Under the pieces are notes generated by a model. It ran no database searches. It worked only from the letters and a program-made list of their open reading frames with translations, and was not told the origin of the DNA. From the NCBI GenBank assembly GCA_028112705.1, contig JAOGYN010000010.1, positions 16,796 through 80,795 on the forward strand: a stretch of 64,000 nt of DNA. The letters run 5' to 3'. This document shows positions 1 through 7,692 of this stretch, in pieces. How positions within the stretch are numbered: position 1 is the stretch's first letter; each line of letters starts with the position of its first letter. Made by a program: the position numbers and the translations under genes. Source of the DNA: GCA-002712045 sp028112705 (lineage in GTDB: Bacteria > Pseudomonadota > Alphaproteobacteria > Rhodobacterales > Rhodobacteraceae).

Positions 1-512
1 TTAGCGTTTCTCCCAGTCATAACGACATGGGTACTATTGGGCTTTTCATTTAATAGAAACTCAACGACATCATTTATATCTATATAATCATAACGTAAGG
101 CTATATTAATCTCATCAAGCAAAACCATGTTATTACTAGTATCTCTAATTAATTCCTTTGCTTTTTCCCAGGCAGCCAAAGCCATCTCAATATCTCTAGT
201 TTTATCTTGAGTTTCCCAAGTAAACCCCTCTCCCATTGTATGAAACGCACATATTTCATTAAATTTGGATAAAATTAAATCTCTTTCTCCAGTACTCATG
301 CCACCTTTAATGAATTGCACTACACCACATTTCATATCATGTGCTATGCATCTGAAAATCATTCCAAAAGCAGCCGATGACTTCCCCTTACCTTTTCCAG
401 TATTTACAATTATTAGTCCTTTTTTATCAGTTTTTGTTGCCATTATTTTATCACGAGCAACCTTCTTCTTTGCCATTTTAATAGCATGTCTTTCTTGATC
501 AGCATTTGACAT
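1..512 (-). CDS. cobO: Cob(I)yrinic acid a,c-diamide adenosyltransferase, 3' end missing
   Basis: This CobO/BtuR-type enzyme transfers the adenosyl group of ATP to the cobalt of corrinoids in adenosylcobalamin synthesis. Translation from the ATG at 512-510 gives 170 residues and stays open through the window edge, so the C-terminus lies outside. The P-loop TGKGKGKSS is at about residues 38-46, followed by the family stretches QFIKGG and MGEGFTWETQD, and MVLLDEIN in the second half. A GGAGAA ribosome binding site lies just upstream of the start. The first bases of the window spell TTA, which looks like a reverse-strand stop, but they are not in this frame. The gene follows cobN after about 70 bases and is probably the distal gene of the riboswitch-controlled operon. 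The identification is secure; only the end is unknown. Confidence 0.93.
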   Translation of the reverse strand, partial: MSNADQERHAIKMAKKKVARDKIMATKTDKKGLIIVNTGKGKGKSSAAFGMIFRCIAHDMKCGVVQFIKGGMSTGERDLILSKFNEICAFHTMGEGFTWETQDKTRDIEMALAAWEKAKELIRDTSNNMVLLDEINIALRYDYIDINDVVEFLLNEKPNSTHVVMTGRNA

Positions 513-582
513 CAATAATTCTCCATTTTTATTTATAATTATAATCAGTTTTAAATAAAAAAATTTCAATACAATTTATAAT

Positions 583-3500
583 TTAAAACTGTTTTCTAAA
601 TTTTGTTAATAAATTTTGTGCGGAATTAGACTTAGGTATCCACAATTCCCTGTCAATTGCTTCCTGAAATCTATCAATAATTTCTGCAAATGCTGGTGTG
701 TTATTATCAATAATAAACTGACGGTTTTCCTCATTTTCTATAAAAGCTTGGTAGACTAAATCAAAATGATGATTCGCGACAGCGCCAGTTGTCGCAGAAA
801 AAGCAAATAAGTAATCTAATGTTGCAGCCATTTCAAAGGCACCTTTGTAGCCATGCCTTTTGACACCATCAATCCATTTTGGATTTACAACTCGAGATCG
901 AACAACCCTTCCTATTTCTTCCTCTAAAGTTCTTATAACTGGGTTTTCTGGTCTTGAGTGATCATTATGATAAATAGGTCGGTCTCGCCCCTGTAACGTT
1001 TTTACTGCTGCTGCTGCACCACCTTCAAATTGATAATAATCATCAGAGTCCAAAATATCATGCTCACGATTATCTTGGTTCTGCACAATCGCTTCAACAC
1101 CTGATAATCTGCTTTCAAATGCCTTACGAGCCTCTATACCATTAACATCACTGCCATAGGCATACGATCCCCAGGATAAATAAGCCTCAGAAAGATCTTC
1201 TTTATTATTCCATAGCCTTTCGTCAATCATGGCCTGCAGACCTGCCCCATAAGCTCCCGGTTTAGATCCAAATACTCTATGCTTTGACCCATCTGTAGCT
1301 GCTTTTGCTGGGTTCATATCTAAAGGTTCGTCTAATTTCATAACTGCCACTGCTGCGCTATCAATTAACGAAATTAGTTGTGGAAAAGCATCTCTAAAAA
1401 AGCCAGAAACTCTTAGGGTAACATCTACTCGAGGTCGATCCAAAATTGATAGGGGCAATATCTCAAAACCTGTCACCCTCCTATTTGCCAAATCCCATTT
1501 TGGTTTAACACCCATAAGTGCCATAGCTTGGGCAATATCATCACCACCAGTACGCATATTGGCCGTGCCCCAGGCAGTAATTAATAATGACTTTGGCCAA
1601 TCGCCATTGTTTTGCAAATGTTTTTCTAAGAGTAAATTTGCTGACTTCCAACCCAAAGCCCAAGCTGTTGGCGTAGGTACAGCGCGATTATCTACACTGA
1701 AAAAATTTCTACCCGTGGGCAGAACATCCAACCTACCTCGGGTTGGCGCACCAGATGAACCTGGTTGAATAAAATCTCCGTTTAAAGAATTGAGAACACC
1801 CAAATGCTCTTTACTTCCACAAGATCTTAAAACTGGCCTTACAGTTTCATTTATTTGTTTCATAACTAAATCAGAATTTTTACCACTAAAATTAATAATT
1901 CCATCAATCAATTTCGATGCAAAAATTTCTAGACGCTCCACAGCGTCTCCATGACTTCGCCATTTTTCATCTGAACAGTCTTCCAAAACTAGAGGTTTAA
2001 TGTCCTCCCAGGTATCAGACATGTTGCAGTTTAAAGGATCAAAATTTAATCCAAAATCTGTTGCGAGAGCCCTTATCAATGAAGCATCTTCACCTATACC
2101 TTTATCTCTTGGAATTCGAACTAAAGCCTGTAACAAATCACGTTCAAGACGCCCCTCTGGAGATTGCCCAAAAATATGTAAACCATCTCGAATTTGAGCT
2201 TCTTTCAAATCACACAAATAAGCGTCTAACTTAGCCAAATCAGCATCACTATCGTCACCTGCCATTCCAGCGTCAATATCTAAGCCTGACGTTGAAGTTA
2301 AAGAAATAATTTCTTTACGAAGGTAGTTTATGCGGTTTGGATCAATGCCTGCAGCTTCATAATACTCATCAACTAAAGCTTCTAACTCCTTTAGAGGACC
2401 ATAAGTCTCAGCTCGGGTTAATGGTGGTGTTAAATGATCTATGATAACCGCACTTGAGCGTCTTTTGGCTTGCGTACCCTCACCTGGATCATTCACAATA
2501 AAAGGGTAGATATTTGGCGTGGGGCCCAACGCAACCTCTGGAAAACAATTCTCAGATAAAGCTAGTGCTTTTCCAGGTAACCATTCTAAATTACCATGCT
2601 TTCCCATGTGAATTAACGCATCACATTTAAATTGATATCTAAGCCAAAAATAAAATGCAAAATAATTATGTGGCGGCACCAAGTCAGGTGAATGATAAGT
2701 CTCTTTTGGATCTATATTATAACCTCTAGCAGGTTGGATACCAATAGTAATATTTCCATATTCTAATATTGATAAGGCAAACCCATCATTTCCTACGAAT
2801 GGATCTTGCTCAGACTTACCCCATTTATCTTCAATTGCTTGCTTCACATCAAAGGGTAATTCTTTAAACAACTCATTATATTTTTTTAATGAAAGTCTTA
2901 CACCACCGTTTCTAACATTTCTGTCAGTTAACCAATTTGTAGGCCCAGATAGAATCTGCTCCATTAATCTTGATGCGGTTTCAGGACTATCTTTTACTGA
3001 GTAGCCATTTTCTGATAGAAACTTCATTAAATAAATTGTTGCGGCGGGAGTGTCTAGCCCAACTCCGTTAGCTAAGCGACCATCCTTATTTGGATAGTTA
3101 GCTAGTATAATACCAACTTTCTTCTCTAATGAGTTCTTTTTTCTTAACTTAACCCATGCAGAAATTAATCTCCCAATGAAATCAATTCTATCTCCATTAG
3201 CTTGATAAGTAGCTAAAGAACACTGAGTGGCTTCATCAAAGAACGCTTCACCCTTAAAAGAAATTGCACGCCCCAAAATTCTTCCGTCAACCTCAGGTAA
3301 AGCAACGTTCATTGCTATATCTCGTCCTGACAAACCATTCATACCAGTGCGCCAAATTTCCTCAGACGAACTTGACAGCACCAGTTGAAAAACCATAGCA
3401 TTTTGAGTTTCTGACATTGTTAAGGGATTAATCTCATTTTGAGAGCTACCGAGTTGATTAGGGGTGTTAATCGAAAAACTGGTGCAATTTAAAATTATCT

Positions 3501-4278
3501 CAGGTTTATTTTTTGTAAATAAATATTTAAGAGTTGCTGCTGAAATAGGATCTTTTAGAGACGTGACAAAAATAGGCATAGGATTTAATCCATACCTTAA
3601 CATAGTTTTCACCAATCTATTTATTGGATTTAAACCGCCACCTTGTAATAAAGCACGATAAAAAATAATTGGTACAACTGGAGCATTTGGTATCCAATTT
3701 TTTTGTAAATCTAATATCTCACAAATACCTATTCCCGGCCAATAAGTCCCAGCCCTCAAAAGTGGTTTAGCCACTTCTGGTTTTTCTGTTTTATGAATTA
3801 TTGCTTTTGAATAAAGTAAAGCGTTACAAATATTTTGCGTGCCGCCTTCTACAAAATAAGCAAGCAAAGCCTCCCAGTCGCTCCGACTAACAGTAGAAAG
3901 TCGCCAAAGTTCATCGTCTGGCTTGTCATCCCCCGGCAACGCGACAAAAGGAATACCATATTCTGAAAGCATAGCTGAATATTGTTCTGCACCATATTTC
4001 CAATATCCAGTTCCACCAAGAATACGCGCAACAACAAGTTTTGATTTTGTTGCACATTGATCTAAATGCAAGTCAACAGACATCGGATGCTTTAAATGCA
4101 TCATATTAATTAACCTAATATCTGGAGCGTTTTCTTGAAGAGCTGATCGAGCCTCTGATAGGCACACTAACTCAGTATCAGCGGCAGAAATAAATATTAC
4201 CTCAGCTGGGGTTTGACCTGGGTCTACAGGCTCTTGGCCATCGTCAATGGCTCCAGGTTGAGCAGCAAGAAGATGCAT
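583..4278 (-). CDS. cobN: Cobaltochelatase large subunit CobN
   Basis: CobN is the large subunit of the aerobic, ATP-dependent cobaltochelatase, which inserts cobalt into hydrogenobyrinic acid a,c-diamide together with CobS and CobT. The protein has 1231 residues, close to the roughly 1250-1300 usual for the family, and matches CobN/magnesium-chelatase H sequence along its length. Examples are the stretches MGKHGNLEWLPGKALALS, TAWGTANMRTGGDDIAQA and YAYGSDVNG. The ATG directly follows the TAG of the upstream acetyltransferase gene with no gap, which suggests translational coupling. CobS and CobT are not in this window, so the ATPase partners must be encoded elsewhere. CobN implies the oxygen-dependent cobalamin route. 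Confidence 0.95.
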   Translation of the reverse strand: MHLLAAQPGAIDDGQEPVDPGQTPAEVIFISAADTELVCLSEARSALQENAPDIRLINMMHLKHPMSVDLHLDQCATKSKLVVARILGGTGYWKYGAEQYSAMLSEYGIPFVALPGDDKPDDELWRLSTVSRSDWEALLAYFVEGGTQNICNALLYSKAIIHKTEKPEVAKPLLRAGTYWPGIGICEILDLQKNWIPNAPVVPIIFYRALLQGGGLNPINRLVKTMLRYGLNPMPIFVTSLKDPISAATLKYLFTKNKPEIILNCTSFSINTPNQLGSSQNEINPLTMSETQNAMVFQLVLSSSSEEIWRTGMNGLSGRDIAMNVALPEVDGRILGRAISFKGEAFFDEATQCSLATYQANGDRIDFIGRLISAWVKLRKKNSLEKKVGIILANYPNKDGRLANGVGLDTPAATIYLMKFLSENGYSVKDSPETASRLMEQILSGPTNWLTDRNVRNGGVRLSLKKYNELFKELPFDVKQAIEDKWGKSEQDPFVGNDGFALSILEYGNITIGIQPARGYNIDPKETYHSPDLVPPHNYFAFYFWLRYQFKCDALIHMGKHGNLEWLPGKALALSENCFPEVALGPTPNIYPFIVNDPGEGTQAKRRSSAVIIDHLTPPLTRAETYGPLKELEALVDEYYEAAGIDPNRINYLRKEIISLTSTSGLDIDAGMAGDDSDADLAKLDAYLCDLKEAQIRDGLHIFGQSPEGRLERDLLQALVRIPRDKGIGEDASLIRALATDFGLNFDPLNCNMSDTWEDIKPLVLEDCSDEKWRSHGDAVERLEIFASKLIDGIINFSGKNSDLVMKQINETVRPVLRSCGSKEHLGVLNSLNGDFIQPGSSGAPTRGRLDVLPTGRNFFSVDNRAVPTPTAWALGWKSANLLLEKHLQNNGDWPKSLLITAWGTANMRTGGDDIAQAMALMGVKPKWDLANRRVTGFEILPLSILDRPRVDVTLRVSGFFRDAFPQLISLIDSAAVAVMKLDEPLDMNPAKAATDGSKHRVFGSKPGAYGAGLQAMIDERLWNNKEDLSEAYLSWGSYAYGSDVNGIEARKAFESRLSGVEAIVQNQDNREHDILDSDDYYQFEGGAAAAVKTLQGRDRPIYHNDHSRPENPVIRTLEEEIGRVVRSRVVNPKWIDGVKRHGYKGAFEMAATLDYLFAFSATTGAVANHHFDLVYQAFIENEENRQFIIDNNTPAFAEIIDRFQEAIDRELWIPKSNSAQNLLTKFRKQF

Positions 4279-4737
4279 CTATATACTTTTCTCCATAAAG
4301 ATACTTGTTTTATTTTCTACATACTCACCAAAGCAATTACAGAAACTGAAGCCATTTCGTATATATATTCTAACTGCTGCTTCTAACTTAAGACCAGTCT
4401 CTAATCTTAGAACTTTAAGTTTTTCTTTCTTTGCTTCTAAGTTGATTTGATCCAAAATTTTCTGCGCAACACCATTGCCTCGCATACTTTTATCTACAAA
4501 CATCGACTTTATTTCTCCATAATCTGGTTTAATCGATATTGCTCCACAGCCAATTATTTTTTTATTAAAACTTGCGACAAAGAATTTAACATTTTCCGCA
4601 CACAATTCGTCAATAGAGAATGCATAATTATCCTCGAGAGGGAAAAGTTTTATTAGTAAGTTTTGGCTCTCTTTTAATAATAAGATGACCTCATGGTGCT
4701 TTGGATCACCTAAGGAAACTACTACATTTTCAATCAT
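4279..4737 (-). CDS. GNAT-family N-acetyltransferase inside the cobalamin operon
   Basis: This is a 152-residue protein of the GNAT acyltransferase fold. It carries the acetyl-CoA pyrophosphate-binding motif VDKSMRGNGVAQKIL at about residues 80-94. The preceding beta-strand segment (GCGAISIKPDYGEIKSMFV) and the later AVRIYIRNGFSF segment are typical of the family. The start codon overlaps the cobW stop as ATGA, and its own stop abuts the cobN start, so it is translationally embedded between two cobalt genes. GNAT enzymes transfer acyl groups from CoA to amines; the substrate cannot be read from sequence. The placement hints at a role linked to corrinoid or metal handling, but it may simply be a passenger gene. 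The fold call is strong; the function is unknown. Confidence 0.82.
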   Translation of the reverse strand: MIENVVVSLGDPKHHEVILLLKESQNLLIKLFPLEDNYAFSIDELCAENVKFFVASFNKKIIGCGAISIKPDYGEIKSMFVDKSMRGNGVAQKILDQINLEAKKEKLKVLRLETGLKLEAAVRIYIRNGFSFCNCFGEYVENKTSIFMEKSI

Positions 4738-5798
4738 ACTTGTAATGCTTTTTGAATGGACACTTGGTCCATACCCTTTTCACCTATTACCACTAACTTT
4801 GTTTCTCGCTTTTCTGAGCTTTTAAACACTCTATCAAAATATGTTTCAATCCTTGGGCCAACAGCCTGTATGGTCAATCTCAAAGGTTTACCATTTACCG
4901 CAACAAACCCTTTAAGCCTTAAGATATCATGGTCTCTGATAACGTCTAAGATTAATTTTGAAAATTCCTCTGGATTATCAATTTCACCCGTTGATATTAT
5001 AAAGCTTTCAAAATCATCATGATCGTGATCATCATCATGATCATCGTCATGATCATCGTCATGATCGTGATGATGGTGATGTAATTCATGACGGTCTTCC
5101 AAATCATCTTCAGCCATCGCTTTTTGACCCAGTAAAATATCTACCGGCAGCACTCCCATTTCAGACTTCAGGACCTGTACTCCATCTCTGCTATCTTGTT
5201 TAAGTTGACTCAAAAGATCGTCTCCTTGAGACGCTGTTAGTAGGTCAGATTTATTAATAACAATCATATCAGCACATGCGATTTGATCCTCAAAGAGTTC
5301 TGATAATGGCGTTTCATGATCTAAATTTTCATCAAGTTTTCTCTGTCTATCAACGGCTTCTATCGAGTGGGCAAAGCGACCTTCTGTAACAGCTTTGCCA
5401 TCCACAACTGTTATAACGCCATCCACTGTAACTTTTGTTTGAATTTCTGGCCATTTAAAGGCTCGCAATAGTGGCTGGGGTAATGCCAATCCACTAGTCT
5501 CAATCAGAATATGATCAAGTTGCGTATTCCGCTCTAAGAGTTTTTGCATTGTAGGAATAAAGTCATCAGCAACCGTACAACAAATACAGCCATTTGATAA
5601 TTCAACAATGTCTTCTTCCTTGCATGCCTCATCATTGCAGCCTTTTAAAATTTCTCCATCAACACCAAGGTCTCCAAATTCATTAATAATAAGAGCTATT
5701 TTTCTACCGCCTGCATTATTTATTAAATGTCTAATTAAAGTTGTTTTTCCAGCTCCTAAGAAACCAGTGATTACGGTTGTTGGTATTTTATTTAACAT
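4734..5798 (-). CDS. cobW: CobW-family metallochaperone GTPase
   Basis: This is a 354-residue G3E-family GTPase of the CobW/COG0523 type, thought to deliver metal, here presumably cobalt to CobN. The Walker A GFLGAGKTT is at residues 12-20, the metal-binding CxCC motif (CICC) at 71-74, and the NKSD guanine-specificity motif near 181. Around residues 238-262 there is a His/Asp-rich stretch of repeated HDDD units between the GTPase and the C-terminal CobW domain, a typical metal-binding insert. The gene lies 13 bases downstream of the His-rich anchored protein gene and its stop overlaps the next start. Zinc-specific COG0523 members are an alternative, but the riboswitch and CobN in the same operon favour cobalt. 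Confidence 0.93.
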   Translation of the reverse strand: MLNKIPTTVITGFLGAGKTTLIRHLINNAGGRKIALIINEFGDLGVDGEILKGCNDEACKEEDIVELSNGCICCTVADDFIPTMQKLLERNTQLDHILIETSGLALPQPLLRAFKWPEIQTKVTVDGVITVVDGKAVTEGRFAHSIEAVDRQRKLDENLDHETPLSELFEDQIACADMIVINKSDLLTASQGDDLLSQLKQDSRDGVQVLKSEMGVLPVDILLGQKAMAEDDLEDRHELHHHHHDHDDDHDDDHDDDHDHDDFESFIISTGEIDNPEEFSKLILDVIRDHDILRLKGFVAVNGKPLRLTIQAVGPRIETYFDRVFKSSEKRETKLVVIGEKGMDQVSIQKALQV

Positions 5799-5811
5799 TT
5801 TTAATTTCCTA

Positions 5812-6309
5812 CTATTTTGTTAATAGATGAGTAACTTCAACTAGCTCACCAGCTTTAATGAATGCCTTATGATTATTGCTGTTTAAAGTAACGGTAATTT
5901 TACTACCAAAATCGATAGAACCCAAATGATACCAATTACTATACATTCTACCATGCTTTACACCGTCAACAAATACATGTGCATGACCCTGTCCATCAAC
6001 ATGTTGTTTTCCAACATTTTCAGGACTGAATTTTAACCCTTTAATATTCAAAAAAATATTCCAGTTATTACTATTTTCTTGGATTAACTCAAAATCAAAC
6101 TCAATATTATCTGTGATTTCTAATGTTTCATGCTTATGCATATTTTCTTGATTTTTAATTTTGCCATAACCTGTGCTATGGTCATGTGAGGAAAAGGCTA
6201 CACCAAATTGAAGGGCAAAAATATAACCAGCACCAAAAATAAAAAACCCTACAATATAAATTAAAAGAGTTTGCCGTTTAAAAATTTTCTTTTCTCCAGA
6301 AATAGCCAC
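5812..6309 (-). CDS. His-rich membrane-anchored protein of the cobalt cluster
   Basis: I do not recognise a characterised family. The 165-residue product has a basic N-terminus, one membrane segment at about residues 14-36, and a largely extracytoplasmic C-terminal part. Histidines cluster at 42-44, 58-60, 103, 109, 111, 119 and 128, including the segment HAHVFVDGVKHGRMYSNW at 109-126. That segment looks like a beta-sandwich metal site. The start is GTG with AGGAT upstream, and the gene overlaps the end of cbtA by 32 bases. No in-frame ATG is available nearby. Its place between cbtA and cobW suggests a periplasmic cobalt-binding or cobalt-delivery component. That is inference from position and histidine content only. 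Confidence 0.72.
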   Translation of the reverse strand: MAISGEKKIFKRQTLLIYIVGFFIFGAGYIFALQFGVAFSSHDHSTGYGKIKNQENMHKHETLEITDNIEFDFELIQENSNNWNIFLNIKGLKFSPENVGKQHVDGQGHAHVFVDGVKHGRMYSNWYHLGSIDFGSKITVTLNSNNHKAFIKAGELVEVTHLLTK

Positions 6310-6952
6310 TTAAATATCCTAAAAAAATCCAACTAACGGCACCAAGTGTCAATGTCCTGGAGGCAAAATGGCTTGCTAATTCTGGGGGAGTTGGCCCAAC
6401 AAAAAACTCTGGTTCCGGCGCTCCAATTAAATGCGGTATTAAAATTACAATAATCCCAATTGAAACATATAGTATCTTATCTCCAAACGAAATCATCCAT
6501 ATACCAATGATAGTTGCAAAAACACAAAAGTACCACCAGACCTGTCGCGGAACAACCTCAGCAGCAGCAGCTCCTGGGAGCTCTGGTGGCAATCCAAATG
6601 CGGGTGCCAACTGCACAGCAAAGAAACCAGAAATACCAAACAAGATGGATCTTAAATTATCTATCTTCAAACCCAATGAAGATGCATAAGCTAATAATGA
6701 TACCAAAATTATAGCATAACCCGTATAAATCAGCGCACTAAATAAAATGCTTAAACCATTACGTTGAAAGTCAAATGGCAACTTTTGATGAGCCTCTTTA
6801 GAATTATTCTCTCCGAAATGTGTTAAACTTCCAGTTTCATACAACTCAGCATGCAAAAGAATCGGTTGTATAAAAATTAATTGTAAAATTGCAGAAACTA
6901 TACCTGCAATAAACCCTGCAAATAGGGCTGTTGTAATAATCTTTGTAAACAT
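6278..6952 (-). CDS. cbtA: Cobalt transporter subunit CbtA
   Basis: CbtA is a membrane protein repeatedly found under B12 riboswitches with CbtB and predicted to import cobalt. The 224-residue product has about five hydrophobic spans, a conserved beginning (MFTKIITTALFAGFIAG) and the loop APAFGLPPELPGAAAAEV typical of the family. I place the start at the ATG at 6952-6950. Reading upstream to 7003 would add 17 residues that do not resemble CbtA and have no clear ribosome binding site. The gene follows cbtB by about 120 bases and overlaps the next gene by 32 bases. Transport of cobalt is predicted for the family from genomic context; direct biochemical support is limited. Confidence 0.88.
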   Translation of the reverse strand: MFTKIITTALFAGFIAGIVSAILQLIFIQPILLHAELYETGSLTHFGENNSKEAHQKLPFDFQRNGLSILFSALIYTGYAIILVSLLAYASSLGLKIDNLRSILFGISGFFAVQLAPAFGLPPELPGAAAAEVVPRQVWWYFCVFATIIGIWMISFGDKILYVSIGIIVILIPHLIGAPEPEFFVGPTPPELASHFASRTLTLGAVSWIFLGYLSGYFWRKENF

Positions 6953-7073
6953 GAAATATCTCACTATTATCAGTGCGTCATCGCGCAAATACTGAGTAAA
7001 CAACGGCTAATTAATAATTTGTTTAATAGTACGCTACGCCAATAGCTAATTTGCACTTGTTAAATCAAATACC

Positions 7074-7244
7074 TTAGTGGCAAGGAAAGCCAGTGGTATG
7101 ACGCACGTCATGAGCTGCATCGTGCAGCGCATTGACTTGCACATGACCTGAGATTGTAACAATTGCTAGACCTAAAAAAGCCGCACCAATCATACTTAGG
7201 TAGTTCGACCTAAAAGTAGAACCATTTTTTATAACTGTTATCAT
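7074..7244 (-). CDS. cbtB: Cobalt transporter subunit CbtB
   Basis: This small protein of 56 residues has one membrane span (about residues 18-33). Its conserved C-terminal histidine cluster has the form HDAAHDVRHTTGFPCH, which matches CbtB. An AGGAGA ribosome binding site lies about eight bases upstream of the ATG at 7244-7242. It is the first gene after the cobalamin riboswitch and is followed by cbtA, the standard arrangement for this pair. The terminal His and Cys residues could bind Co2+ before transfer to CbtA. The gene is easily missed because of its length, but the motif and position make the call firm. Confidence 0.9.
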   Translation of the reverse strand: MITVIKNGSTFRSNYLSMIGAAFLGLAIVTISGHVQVNALHDAAHDVRHTTGFPCH

Positions 7245-7289
7245 TTCAATTTCTCCTACATCGTCACACCCGACGATTTGATAATTTCT

Positions 7290-7482
7290 CGCTCTGGCTG
7301 GTCTCCTGACTTGCGTTTCAAGGCACCTCCCAACCTTCCCAGCTTTCGCCAGTGGTTTTTGGGGGCACTCTCCGCATACAGTCGCGGGGGCGGTTGAGGC
7401 TTTAGGTCCCGATTAACGGTTGACCTTCACCACATTCCCATTCAATCCCCATAAGCTTTGCTATTGTCTGGGGAACCTTTGC
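7290..7482 (-). promoter_or_regulatory. Cobalamin (AdoCbl) riboswitch
   Basis: Read on the minus strand, the segment contains the hallmarks of the B12 riboswitch. These are a GGTGAAGGTCAA-like 5' core, the CCCCCGCGACTGT stretch, a GCCCCC/ACCACTGGC region, GGGAAGGTTGGGAGG, and the B12 box GCAAGTCAGGAGACCAGCC at about 7297-7315. It sits about 50 bases upstream of cbtB. A 6-bp hairpin (ATCGTC/GACGAT) lies between the B12 box and the cbtB ribosome binding site and could be part of the expression platform. Binding of adenosylcobalamin is expected to lower expression of the cobalt-uptake and cobalamin genes. The ends are approximate. Confidence 0.95.
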
Positions 7483-7573
7483 AAATCCTTTCTGCACTCT
7501 TAATGCGATAAACGTCAAGCTAATTTATGACACAAGTTTATATTTATACAGCTTTTAAATTTGAATAAAGTTA

Positions 7574-7602
7574 TTAGACAATATAACTAGATGTTGTATA
7601 AT
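7574..7602 (+). promoter_or_regulatory. Candidate promoter for smc
   Basis: TTAGAC at 7574-7579 and a perfect TATAAT at 7597-7602 are separated by 17 bases, the optimal spacing for a sigma-70-type promoter. The pair lies about 90 bases ahead of smc on the correct strand. The region is AT-rich, so a chance match is possible. Confidence 0.5.
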
Positions 7603-7692
7603 GATATTAATAATTCGCGATATCGTGTAATTTAGATTATAAATATTTTAGGATGAATAAACTAGGATCATAAAAAAAATGGCAGGTGGGTT

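Noticed and set aside
1..3. TTA at the window start read as the cobO stop codon
   Set aside because: The cobO frame uses codons beginning at position 3, so TTA is out of frame and the gene runs past the edge.
265..498. Open plus-strand frame of 77 codons at the left end
   Set aside because: It is antisense to cobO, whose minus-strand translation shows the P-loop and family motifs throughout.
6953..7003. Longer cbtA start
   Set aside because: The 17 extra residues do not resemble CbtA and there is no ribosome binding site, whereas the internal ATG gives the conserved N-terminus.
7261..7276. Small hairpin TCGTC/GACGA read as a terminator of the riboswitch
   Set aside because: No T-run follows on the minus strand; it may belong to a translational expression platform instead, so I mention it only under the riboswitch.
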